From Candidatus Woesearchaeota archaeon (lineage in GTDB: Archaea > Nanobdellota > Nanobdellia > Woesearchaeales > B29-G15), in NCBI GenBank assembly GCA_017610005.1, contig JAFCCU010000003.1, forward strand, positions 1-64,000: 64,000 nt of DNA, written 5' to 3'. Every line of letters begins with the position of its first letter. The first letter of the stretch is position 1. The notes beneath the pieces were generated by a model, which did no database searches, was not told where the DNA came from, and saw only the letters and a list, made by a program, of their open reading frames with translations. Position numbers and translations under genes: made by a program. Shown piece after piece: positions 50,427 to 59,350 of this stretch.

Positions 50427-52481
50427 ATGGAAGAGACAGATTACTTGCAGGTTTTAAAAGCCTTAACAGAGATTCCATTTGGGATTGGTAAAAAACTTCT
50501 CACTGACTTTATGCAAGGAAATGAACTTAATCCTTCTGTAGTTAAAAATAAACTTTTTAATAAACCCTCATTTGGCACTCTCGCTTATGATGATGACGAA
50601 CTTGCTGATTTAATTGAGAGTTTAATTCTAAACAATTTAATAAGAACAACAAGTGTTCCCGGTAATAAATTCTGGAAGGTGCTTGAATTAACTGAAAAAG
50701 GAATTGCAGAATTAAAAAATCCTGAATTTTACAAAAGAAAAGTAGCTCATGGTTTTAGTGAAGTAAAAACAAGAATTACTGAAGAAGATAAACTTGAATT
50801 TGAAAAACATCATGACTTTCTAGAAAAGTATAACGAAGAACAAAAAAAAGCAATAATTTGTAACAAGAAAAACATCCTTTGCATTGCTGGAGCAGGATCA
50901 GGTAAAACAACTGTTCTAACAAAAAGGATTGAATTTCTAGTAAAAAAAGGAGTTAATCCAAAAGATATACTAGCAATTACTTTTACTAGAAAAGCTAGAA
51001 CAGAGATGCAATCTAGGATCAATATTCCAGTAATGATTGAGACATTCAACTCCTTTTGTGAAAAGGTGTTAAGGTTAAATAACTCCTTAATATATGATAA
51101 GACTTACAGAGTTTTAACCTACAGGGATAAACTAATTGCAATTTCAAGAGCATTAAGCTCAATGAATATGGATATGAAAAGGGCAATTGACATTTATTTT
51201 ACATTTGCTCAAAAAAAATCAAAACCTCAAGAACAATTAGCTGCAATATTTCTAAATGATTGTTTCTTTGTAAGAGATTATTTTAAATTTAAAAATCGAA
51301 CTGTTAATAGGGAAGAAATAACAAACCTTGAACATAAAGATGCCGCTGACTTAATCTTTGGAATTGTTAACTACCTTGAAGCTTATATGAAAAAGAATGG
51401 GTTAAGAGATTTTGCAGATCAATTAATTGATACAATTAGGTTATATGAAGCAAATCCTGAACTGATTCCAACTTTTTCCCATGTGCTTATAGATGAATAC
51501 CAAGATGTAAACTCAACCCAAATAAAATTTATTGATCTCTTAAGACCAGAAAACCTATTCTGCGTTGGAGACCCAAGGCAAAGTATCTTTGGCTGGCGTG
51601 GGTCAGATATAAAATACATTTTAAATTTTCAAGAAAAATATGAAGGAAGTGAAATAATTACTTTAACAAATAACTACAGATCCACAGGACCAATTGTAGA
51701 ACTCATTAATGCAGCAATTGCAAAAATGCAACTCCCTGATTTAGAATCAAAGAAAGCAGGCGATCAGGATATTAGATTACTTTCATTTGATACTGAAGAA
51801 GCAGAACATGAGTTTATTATTCAAACAATTCTAGCAAGTCAAATCAAAAGAGAAGAAATATTTGTATTGGCAAGAACTAACAAACAATTAAATGAATTAA
51901 GTGGAAGACTTAACAGCAGAGAGATTTCTCACGTTATGCGTAATGATGAAAAGAAAGTTGTTGCAGGGCAAGGTCAAGTAACACTTGCAACAGTTCATGC
52001 AATTAAAGGAATGGAAGCAACGTTAGTTTTCTTAATCGGAGCAACAAGTCAAAACTTTCCCTGCAAAGGTTCAGAGCATCCTGTTGTTGAAATGATTAAA
52101 GTTGATGAATATGATAAAGAAGAGGAAGAGCGAAGACTGTTTTACGTTGCATTAAGTCGAGCAAAAGACTCCTTATACATTTCTTACACGAGTAAAAAAC
52201 CATCTTATTATATGACTAAAAAGATGATTGAATTAATTGAAGGGAAACAAGAGAAGTTCTCATTGCATAAAGCAAACAGTGTTGTAACAAGACTCAAAGA
52301 ATGGCGAACTAACAAAGCAAAAGAGTTAGGAATGCCAGCTTATATTGTATTTAATGATACTACCTTAACAGACCTTGCAGTTAAAATGCCAATGACTTTG
52401 GCTGAGCTTGAAACAGTGCATGGATTTGGGCCTGTGAAGGTGATGAAGTATGGAGAGCAATTACTAAACCTAATTCACTAA
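50427..52481 (+). CDS. UvrD/Rep-type helicase flanked by RQC-like and HRDC domains
   Basis: 684 residues. Residues 1-105 read like the winged-helix RQC domain of RecQ (LKALTEIPFGIGKKLLTDFM, ADLIESLILNNLIR, LELTEKGIAEL). Residues about 130-600 are a complete SF1A helicase: Walker A AGAGSGKTTVLTKR (about 154-167), Walker B LIDEYQDVN (about 360-368), GDPRQSIFGWRG, NNYRSTGPI, ATVHAIKGMEA and FYVALSRAKDSLY. Residues about 615-684 are an HRDC domain (RTNKAKELGMPAYIVFNDTT, MTLAELETVHGFGPVKVMKYG). RQC and HRDC normally flank the RecQ SF2 core; here they flank a UvrD core. Probable DNA repair helicase. Confidence 0.88.
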   Translation: MEETDYLQVLKALTEIPFGIGKKLLTDFMQGNELNPSVVKNKLFNKPSFGTLAYDDDELADLIESLILNNLIRTTSVPGNKFWKVLELTEKGIAELKNPEFYKRKVAHGFSEVKTRITEEDKLEFEKHHDFLEKYNEEQKKAIICNKKNILCIAGAGSGKTTVLTKRIEFLVKKGVNPKDILAITFTRKARTEMQSRINIPVMIETFNSFCEKVLRLNNSLIYDKTYRVLTYRDKLIAISRALSSMNMDMKRAIDIYFTFAQKKSKPQEQLAAIFLNDCFFVRDYFKFKNRTVNREEITNLEHKDAADLIFGIVNYLEAYMKKNGLRDFADQLIDTIRLYEANPELIPTFSHVLIDEYQDVNSTQIKFIDLLRPENLFCVGDPRQSIFGWRGSDIKYILNFQEKYEGSEIITLTNNYRSTGPIVELINAAIAKMQLPDLESKKAGDQDIRLLSFDTEEAEHEFIIQTILASQIKREEIFVLARTNKQLNELSGRLNSREISHVMRNDEKKVVAGQGQVTLATVHAIKGMEATLVFLIGATSQNFPCKGSEHPVVEMIKVDEYDKEEEERRLFYVALSRAKDSLYISYTSKKPSYYMTKKMIELIEGKQEKFSLHKANSVVTRLKEWRTNKAKELGMPAYIVFNDTTLTDLAVKMPMTLAELETVHGFGPVKVMKYGEQLLNLIH

Positions 52482-52885
52482 AGATCTAAGTTCTCTAATC
52501 CCTCTGCCTTTCTTAGCTCTTCAATCTGCATTAAATAATCAGTAAATTGCGCTTGAGCTTTTTCTACAATTGGATCTCCTACTGGATCATTTGGCCTATA
52601 TCTTTGAGTTACTCCATCTACAGTGATCTCAACATATTCAATTTTTAAATCATCTCTTACACTATCCACATACTTAATCTGTGTCCCATCAGGCTTCTCT
52701 ACAACCAAAATGTTATCATCTGCGAACATGGCAAAGTTTTCTTCAGTAAAACTGACATCCTCCTCTCCAATCTTCCCATCGTACTGCAAATATGAATGGC
52801 CAACTGAACAGCCTGCAATGGCTGCCAAAGTTCCTGCAACAAGAACTATCTTTCCAAACTGTTTGATTCTCTCCACTAAAGTCAT
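52478..52885 (-). CDS. putative lipoprotein
   Basis: 135 residues. N-terminal basic stretch and hydrophobic core end in a lipobox-like LAAIAGC (about 19-25), so the mature protein would start at Cys and be membrane-tethered outside. The remainder is acidic with a DDLKIEYVEITVDG strand and a C-terminal helix. A GTG at 52894 is in frame, but GGGTGA 7 nt before the ATG at 52885 supports the latter. Function unknown. Overlaps the helicase gene end by 4 nt, convergently. Confidence 0.75.
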   Translation of the reverse strand: MTLVERIKQFGKIVLVAGTLAAIAGCSVGHSYLQYDGKIGEEDVSFTEENFAMFADDNILVVEKPDGTQIKYVDSVRDDLKIEYVEITVDGVTQRYRPNDPVGDPIVEKAQAQFTDYLMQIEELRKAEGLENLDL

Positions 52886-53115
52886 TTTAATCACCCTAAG
52901 AAATAATCATGAAATTGCTCTTAATAATGTAATCAAGGAAAAATTAGCTTTCAGCCTATAAACAATTAAAAATATAGGCATACGCTAAACTCTCAGACTA
53001 GACGAAGGGAATAAAACAGCCTATGGAAAAAATAGAGCAAAAGCTGCTAAAGAATTTGTCTTTAATTAGTAGCCCCATATCTTTATAAGTTTCTTCCAAG
53101 TAATTTCTCAAGTTA

Positions 53116-54702
53116 ATGGAAATTTTTGCAACAGGTAGATCTGGAGATTTCTTTAAAGAAGGAAATAAGGTATTCAGAGTTTTTAGGGGAGGAAAAGGCC
53201 TTGCTAGACTAATTAACACTATTTTTTATGGTGCACCAGATCTCTATTCTAATAATGAACATGCAGGAAAAATTGCCGAAGCCAGAAATGAAATTGCTGC
53301 CACTATTGTTGATCTAAACTTCAGGGATGAACTTAGAGTTGCCCGATCAAATTTTATCGGATGGAATAGTGATTTAGAAGGAATGGTTATGAAGCGCGAA
53401 TATGTTGACGGGCACCATATAAAACTCCAAAGCCCTTGGAATGGGCATGAAGAATATACTGGATTACTTGCTCTATTCAAAAGACTAAGACCTGAACTTA
53501 AAAAAGCTGGAATGCCTGAATTAATCTGGCATACAAGACACAATAAAGGAATAACTGATTTTTTAGTTGAAAATGGCAAGTATGTTTGGCTTGATACTGA
53601 AGCAGGAAGACCTTCAGTATTTGGAAAAACTAAAGTTAGGAAGTTACTTGCCTATATTAAAGCGCATGAAACAGAAATTGACGCAAAATTAGGTAATGGA
53701 AAAACAAATAAACTAGAAGATCGTGTTGCTGAAATTGTTTACCACCAAAGGGAACTTTGGAAAACCTCTAGGACTAAAAGAGGAATTGAACATTTCAGGC
53801 TTCATAGAGAACTTACAGATGAACAAGCAGGATATTATCAAGATCACCCTATTGAATGGTATAGACAATTTGCTGGGCAGGCTATTAAAAATGGAATTAA
53901 AAGAGTAAAGACGAGACTCCCAGCATACCTTGGTAGCAAAGTTGGAAAGACTGTAGGAGATATTAGAAATAGAATAAAAAATGAAGAAAAAAGAAAACTT
54001 GTTGCAAGATATTCAGATGCGTTAATTAATAAAAGAGAGCATAGGCTCCAAATTTCTGAAGAACAAGCAAACTCCCTTAGAGAAGAAGTAACCCTTTTAG
54101 GGTCTAGCAAATACACTAGAGACTTTGCATTGCAGCTTTCTTTAAACATAGCTGAAAAATTACTCTTGCAACCTTTCCTTATAGGCCTAAAAGCAGCAAA
54201 TCAAATTGATTGGACAGCATGGTTTATGCTTACAAATTTCGGAGGAGTAATTGTTAGAACTAGTTTTACACTTGCAATGATGATACCACAAATGTTAAAT
54301 CTTAAAAAAATAGCCAAAGCACCAAAGCAATTTGCAAACGTTGTTTTAGATGTCTACCAAGAAGCAAGAACCTATGGGCCAGAGTATGCTACTTTTATGG
54401 CCCTCGGTAAATTTGCAAACATTAATAGGGGTATTGCTCTGCCAATAGGTATGTTACCTCACTTGGGTCCAATTGCATACCCTTCTCAAGCAACTTACGA
54501 TTTTGCTGCTGAAGAACGTCGTTCCGGAGAATTTATAGTAGACTCAACAATTACAAGGATTGGAAGAACATTAGGAGGAGAAAATTCTAGAATCGAACAT
54601 CTCTTTAACAAAGGGGCTTATGCATTAATTGATACCTTAAAAGAATTACATGCAGCTGGACAGACAAAGTATAAAAGGAAGTATTCATTCATGAATACTT
54701 AA
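53116..54702 (+). CDS. kinase-like protein with C-terminal membrane region
   Basis: 528 residues. The first 200 residues resemble a protein-kinase-like fold: GRSGDFFKEGNKVFRVFRGG at the start like a nucleotide-binding strand-turn, EGMVMKREYVDGHHIK, and KYVWLDTEAGRPSVFG where a catalytic Asp could sit. No complete HRD/DFG set is seen. The rest is a basic helical region and two or three hydrophobic segments (about 345-425). No family recognised. A role in phosphorylating lipids or membrane components is conceivable but unsupported. Confidence 0.65.
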   Translation: MEIFATGRSGDFFKEGNKVFRVFRGGKGLARLINTIFYGAPDLYSNNEHAGKIAEARNEIAATIVDLNFRDELRVARSNFIGWNSDLEGMVMKREYVDGHHIKLQSPWNGHEEYTGLLALFKRLRPELKKAGMPELIWHTRHNKGITDFLVENGKYVWLDTEAGRPSVFGKTKVRKLLAYIKAHETEIDAKLGNGKTNKLEDRVAEIVYHQRELWKTSRTKRGIEHFRLHRELTDEQAGYYQDHPIEWYRQFAGQAIKNGIKRVKTRLPAYLGSKVGKTVGDIRNRIKNEEKRKLVARYSDALINKREHRLQISEEQANSLREEVTLLGSSKYTRDFALQLSLNIAEKLLLQPFLIGLKAANQIDWTAWFMLTNFGGVIVRTSFTLAMMIPQMLNLKKIAKAPKQFANVVLDVYQEARTYGPEYATFMALGKFANINRGIALPIGMLPHLGPIAYPSQATYDFAAEERRSGEFIVDSTITRIGRTLGGENSRIEHLFNKGAYALIDTLKELHAAGQTKYKRKYSFMNT

Positions 54703-54791
54703 AACTCTCATATTTATAGTAATTATTAAATTTCTTTTTTCATGCGGATAGTGTTTACAGCAGACCAATGAAAAATCCCTGTTGCAAGGTT

Positions 54792-56234
54792 CTAAATCTT
54801 ATCAGTGAAGCAAAGCCCGCATCGATTATCACTTGCTTTTGATTCAGAATCATAAAACATCCTGACAATTCCATCATCTCCTCTTTCTAATGAAACTCCT
54901 GGAATTGCTTTTGTAACACAAAATCTCTGATTTCCCCGGTTATTGCCTACAGCTTCTCTAAAATCAGGGTGTACAGCCATAGCAGCAAGCCGGTTATTAG
55001 CTGTTAATCTCCACCGTCCACCAGGAACTTCGATTCTACCATCATCCTCACTAAACTTCCTCTTCTGTTTTAATTCATCCCAAGATCTCCCGGTGATTTC
55101 ATCTGCCAACCACTTCTTCTCAATTCTATAATCAAGCCACATTAAGTGTAAGATATCTTGATGTTCCTGCCAAAATTCATATGCAATTTGCGCATCTGCG
55201 TGTAAACCAGGAAATCCTTCTGTGAGATTAGTTGCTACAAATAAATGGGTTGGAATTCCTTGTTCTGCAATTTTAAGTCCTAATTCAAGTCTTCTTTGAA
55301 GACCATATCCCCATTCTTCTGCTCCTCTTTCATGTTCTTTATTTAATGTTGAAATTTGAAGTACTACATTTGCAGCCTTCATTAACTCAATCATTTCACC
55401 ATCAAAATCAGGGAATTTTGTTGGTAAGACCACCCTAATATCTCGTTCTTCTGCAAGTTCTACAAGAAACTCCAAGGCAGTCTTAAGCCCATAGGGGGCC
55501 CCATATAATTCTCTAAATTCCCTAGGAATATTGGCCTCTGATCTCTGCCCGAGCCTGATAATTAGGGGCCCATTAGCTGGAACAGTCATTTCTTCTAATT
55601 GACCCAAGAATTTCTCTCTTAATGATTCTTTTGTGAACTTATATATTGTATCTGCGCAAGGTTTAGCTGATTCTCCAGAATAACAATCCGGACAGCACCA
55701 TTCAGGATGATAAAAGCCATCTCTTGAAGCATTTGTCACACATCCTGTTGCTACATCAATACCTGCAACTAATCTGCAAATTAGATATTTCTGTCCTTTA
55801 CCAAGCAACCCCACTTGGAATCCTGCTGGTTCACATAAATTTACTTTTCTTGTAGGGGCAAGAGATTCCACAATTGTAGCTTCAACATTTAATTCTCCTT
55901 CTCCATTCTCCATTAAAAACATTAATGTTTCTGGATCATTGAATCCCCAAAAGTAAATTTTTTTGCTTTTTGTACAGTGCGCAACAATATCTCTTATATT
56001 TTCTTCAACAAGTCTTCTTAAAGGACCATCATAATCAAGTATATCAATTGAAATGTTAATATCATGTCTAAATCCACTAATTCTATACTCTGCTCTTGTA
56101 TCAATAAAAACTCCGTCAAAATGTTCTTGTTCGCAAATTGCTTCTAATTCTTCTCTTGAACCTAAAACCGCATAAGAAGTTATCCAATTTTTAAGATTCC
56201 CTCCTCCATTAAAGTATGTTCTTGCAACAGGCAT
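54792..56234 (-). CDS. radical-SAM-like protein (spore photoproduct lyase-type barrel)
   Basis: 480 residues from the first ATG; an open in-frame extension reaches 56402 without a normal start. The middle contains GIDVATGCVTNASRDG followed by a CCPDCY cluster, a Cys set with spacing 15, 1 and 3 that could bind an Fe-S cluster. After it, LIIRLGQRSEANIPREF, RVVLPTKFPDFDG and VVLQISTLNKEHERGAEEWG followed by RLELGLKIAEQGIPTHLFVA parallel the strands of SplB-like radical SAM barrels. The classic CxxxCxxC is not seen. The C-terminus has CGLCF. Substrate unknown; the family call is tentative. Confidence 0.6.
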   Translation of the reverse strand: MPVARTYFNGGGNLKNWITSYAVLGSREELEAICEQEHFDGVFIDTRAEYRISGFRHDINISIDILDYDGPLRRLVEENIRDIVAHCTKSKKIYFWGFNDPETLMFLMENGEGELNVEATIVESLAPTRKVNLCEPAGFQVGLLGKGQKYLICRLVAGIDVATGCVTNASRDGFYHPEWCCPDCYSGESAKPCADTIYKFTKESLREKFLGQLEEMTVPANGPLIIRLGQRSEANIPREFRELYGAPYGLKTALEFLVELAEERDIRVVLPTKFPDFDGEMIELMKAANVVLQISTLNKEHERGAEEWGYGLQRRLELGLKIAEQGIPTHLFVATNLTEGFPGLHADAQIAYEFWQEHQDILHLMWLDYRIEKKWLADEITGRSWDELKQKRKFSEDDGRIEVPGGRWRLTANNRLAAMAVHPDFREAVGNNRGNQRFCVTKAIPGVSLERGDDGIVRMFYDSESKASDNRCGLCFTDKI

Positions 56235-56444
56235 AGAAACTCCATTTTCATATGTTAATGCAGAAGTAAAAGGCGTCGGAAGGCCCCTAAAAGTTTCAGA
56301 CTGATTATAACCTTGAAATAACCAAGAAAAATCATCTAACTTGAAAAATTTCCAGGCCCTATGATCACTTGTTGCCTTTTTTGCGTGAACAGTATAACTA
56401 ATTCTCCCCCACCTAAAACAAATAATCTTAGAATACTTAAAAAC

Positions 56445-56843
56445 CTAAGTATTGTAGTGTTTGTTAAATCTTGGAATTTGAAGAATAATTAAGATGAATA
56501 ATGCTGCAATCACTCCAAGCAGAATTTCTCCAACCCCTATTGTTAACCCAATTATGGCAACAGCCCAAATACTTGTTGCTGTTGTGAGCCCAGATACATC
56601 CTTTCCAGTTGAAATAATTGATCCTGCTCCTAAAAACCCAATACCAGTTATTACTCCTGCAAGCATTCGTGCTGCCTGATCTCCAAAATTCTTCGTAGCT
56701 ACAACTGCTGCAAGGCACGCACCAATTGCAACAAGAGCCATTGTCCTTTGCCCCACTGGTTTAGCTGCCTTATGACGCTCCCATCCAACCAAAAGGCCAA
56801 CTATCATAGCTACAATAATTCTTAAAATTTCATTTGCAAGCAT
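56445..56843 (-). CDS. MgtC/SapB family membrane protein
   Basis: 132 residues. Four hydrophobic helices and the family motifs VGWERHKAAKPVGQRTMALVA (split at about 19-39) and VITGIGFLGAGSII (about 63-76). MgtC proteins modulate Mg2+ homeostasis and ATP synthase in bacteria. This is the short form lacking the C-terminal ACT-like domain. The assignment is secure, the role in archaea is not known. Confidence 0.9.
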   Translation of the reverse strand: MLANEILRIIVAMIVGLLVGWERHKAAKPVGQRTMALVAIGACLAAVVATKNFGDQAARMLAGVITGIGFLGAGSIISTGKDVSGLTTATSIWAVAIIGLTIGVGEILLGVIAALFILIILQIPRFNKHYNT

Positions 56844-56883
56844 GTAATGGAAATTTTTTATCTACTATAAAAAATTTGCCATT

Positions 56884-56970
56884 TCAGTCTGAAGTACGAA
56901 GTGAAAAACACTATCCCTACAGCTCAAACCCCAAACCTCACAGCTCAAACCCCTATACCCTACTCCCTAA
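56884..56970. repeat. dispersed composite repeat, reverse orientation
   Basis: TCAGTCTGAAGTACGAAG, GTGAAAAACACTATCCC, then two copies of CAGCTCAAACCCC and ATACCCTACTCCC. It lies between mgtC and the M20-like gene, just before the latter's promoter. Confidence 0.8.
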
Positions 56971-57003
56971 ATCTTAATATAATATAATCCATTCTTTTTC
57001 CCA

Positions 57004-58608
57004 ATGGGGCAGGTTGAGGATTTTATGAAGGCTGCAGTTCCCGGCCAAATTGAACGTTTTCTAATTCCATGGTTAAAAGTTCAATCTGTTACAGAAAATG
57101 AAGAAGCCTGCCGGCAAGCTGCTGAAATGTTAAAAGTTGAACTTCAAGGTATTGAATTTGAATCAAGGTTAATTGAGCTTGATTCAAAAAATCCTCTTGT
57201 CTACGCTGATATGGATGCTGGAGCAGACATTACAGTTTTATTATATGGCCATTATGATGTTGGGCCCATTACTCATCCTGAACAGTGGGTTATTGATGAT
57301 GTAATGATCGATGGTTTTGACCCAAGAATCCATAATGATGCAATTGTCGGAAGAGGAAATAGCAAAGCTCAAGCATTTATGCACATTATGGCTTTTCGCT
57401 ATTTCCAACAGTTTGGATGGCCTGCTAATGTGAAGTTATTAATCGAAGGAAATGGAGAAGGAGAGGACCCCAATATTGATGACTGGGTAAAAGAAAATCG
57501 AGATTTGCTTAATGCTGATCTTGTCATGATCTCTGATTCTGGTCTTTTAAGGCCAGGAGTTCCTGCAATTATTGAAAGATCTAGAGGGTTTTATGCTGCA
57601 ACTTTAACAACAAAAATCCCGCATGATCTAGTGAAAATAATTCACCAATCTCATAGTTTAAAAGATTCAAAAACTACTATTGATGGATTTGATAAAGATG
57701 CAAAGATTGTAAAAGCAACAAAAGCAGTAATTGCAACTCCACCTGAACCAAGAATGGGAATAATCAGGCCCGAAAAAGGATGTTCCCAATTAGCGGCGCG
57801 CTGGTATAGACCATCAAATGATCCCTTAGGGATTATCTATGCAAATTTAAATATTACAAATGGAGGCTACACTGTCAAGATAACTTCCTGCGGCCCAAAA
57901 GAAGGACTGGATTCTGGCTCTTATGGCGGCCCTACTCAAAATGCTGGGATGAATTTAATGCACCTATTAGGATTTCTTTCAACAACCCTGGGAGATTATG
58001 AAATTGATTATATTAAATATGGAGATGGCACAACAAAACTAGCAAAAGAAGCTTATGCCCAAGTAACTTTCAAAGGGGATGTTAAAGGTATGCTTACTGC
58101 ATTTATGATGAGGCAACAATCTGCTTATCCTTTCTTAAAATTTGATATGGTTGCTGTTGAAAATAGAACTGCTTTTGTGGCCGAGTGGAATCCAGATGCA
58201 ACAGAGCCTACTGCATTATTAAGCTATAGGCTTGCGCTTGGGCAAAATCCAAAAGCAATAGGAGACTTATTATCTTCATTTGCCCATAATATCGCCCCTT
58301 CTGCTGTTATTAGAGACAATCGCTCAAATATGCCTTATGTACTTGATCCCGGCAATCCATTCTTAAAAGCTGTTCAAGAAGGACTTATGCAAGGATATAA
58401 TACTAGAGAAGTGGATATGGTTGGGAAAGGGGGAAGCATCCCCAATGCAATTTTATTATCAAAAATTTTAAATGCTCCTTGTATCTTGTGGGGAATTTCA
58501 TATCCTGATGACAATTTGGAGAAGGTTGAAATTGATGGAGGAATAATGCCTGGCGCAAGATCATCAGTCTATATTTATACTAATGCAAGTTTAGTCAACT
58601 TATCTTGA
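57004..58608 (+). CDS. M20-type peptidase homologue with altered metal site
   Basis: 534 residues. The fold is that of M20 metallopeptidases: LLYGHYDVGP (about 80-89) has the His and Asp of the first motif, and MISDSGLLRPG (about 175-185) has a metal Asp. Other ligands differ: GRGNSKAQ replaces the usual GRGxSDDKG, EGNGEGEDPN replaces EGEEExGS, and SYPDDNLEKVEID replaces the terminal His-containing HxPNE segment. It may be a binding protein or use a changed metal site. TATA-like AATATAATATAATCC lies about 25-35 nt upstream of the ATG. Confidence 0.75.
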   Translation: MGQVEDFMKAAVPGQIERFLIPWLKVQSVTENEEACRQAAEMLKVELQGIEFESRLIELDSKNPLVYADMDAGADITVLLYGHYDVGPITHPEQWVIDDVMIDGFDPRIHNDAIVGRGNSKAQAFMHIMAFRYFQQFGWPANVKLLIEGNGEGEDPNIDDWVKENRDLLNADLVMISDSGLLRPGVPAIIERSRGFYAATLTTKIPHDLVKIIHQSHSLKDSKTTIDGFDKDAKIVKATKAVIATPPEPRMGIIRPEKGCSQLAARWYRPSNDPLGIIYANLNITNGGYTVKITSCGPKEGLDSGSYGGPTQNAGMNLMHLLGFLSTTLGDYEIDYIKYGDGTTKLAKEAYAQVTFKGDVKGMLTAFMMRQQSAYPFLKFDMVAVENRTAFVAEWNPDATEPTALLSYRLALGQNPKAIGDLLSSFAHNIAPSAVIRDNRSNMPYVLDPGNPFLKAVQEGLMQGYNTREVDMVGKGGSIPNAILLSKILNAPCILWGISYPDDNLEKVEIDGGIMPGARSSVYIYTNASLVNLS

Positions 58609-58645
58609 GGAATTCTTTTTAAAGGATAAATTATTTCTTTTTACC

Positions 58646-59350
58646 ATGAATGAAACTCAACGTGAAATCATATTAAAACTAATTCACACTCTAAAAGCCA
58701 CATTTACAGAGCTTTCACAAGGCGCAAAAGATTCTAACAGATTTGCATATCATATTAAAACACTTGTTGATCAAGGATTAATTAATCATGAAGGAGAGTA
58801 TTACAATTTATCTCTTAAGGGGCATCAATTATCTTCATTTATTGAAGGTGCAACTGGAGATATAGCAAAATTCCCTACTTTTTCAAATGGATTAATTGTT
58901 GAAAAAGATGGAAAATTTTTATTTCAAAAAAGACTCAAGAAGCCATTTTATGGTATCTGGGGATTAATCTCAGGTAAAATAAACTTTGGTTGGAATGTAG
59001 TTGAATGTGCCCTTCGTGATCTTGAAGAAGAAACTGGGCTTATTGCTAAAACAGGAAAAGAGATCGGTTTTTACCAAGCCAAAACTTTTGAAAATGGAAA
59101 ACTTGCATTTCACCATATGTTCTTCTTAATCCGGTTAAGTGGAATTTCTGGTGAACTGATTGAGAAAACTCATAAAGCAGAAAATGCCTGGCTAACTCTT
59201 GAAGAATTTTTTTCAAAAGACACATTCCCCTGTGAGTGGCTCCGTGATGTTGTAAATGTCAAAGATAGGTTTATTTTTTTAGAAGCAGAAAGGTTCTCTG
59301 TTAATGATAAATTTACTGAGTTTAAATTAACTAGGAATGAACTAATTTAA
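58646..59350 (+). CDS. winged-helix plus Nudix protein
   Basis: 234 residues. N-terminal wHTH (about 1-65, FTELSQGAKDSNRFAYHIKTL), then a Nudix domain with GKINFGWNVVECALRDLEEE followed by TGL (about 112-134). The box differs from G-x5-E-x7-RE-x2-EE: the first Glu is Trp and RE is RD, but the EE pair is present. HTH-Nudix fusions often sense ADP-ribose-type ligands (NrtR-like); activity may be reduced. TTTTTAAAGG about 25-30 nt before the ATG is a probable promoter. The end overlaps the metallopeptidase gene convergently. Confidence 0.8.
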   Translation: MNETQREIILKLIHTLKATFTELSQGAKDSNRFAYHIKTLVDQGLINHEGEYYNLSLKGHQLSSFIEGATGDIAKFPTFSNGLIVEKDGKFLFQKRLKKPFYGIWGLISGKINFGWNVVECALRDLEEETGLIAKTGKEIGFYQAKTFENGKLAFHHMFFLIRLSGISGELIEKTHKAENAWLTLEEFFSKDTFPCEWLRDVVNVKDRFIFLEAERFSVNDKFTEFKLTRNELI

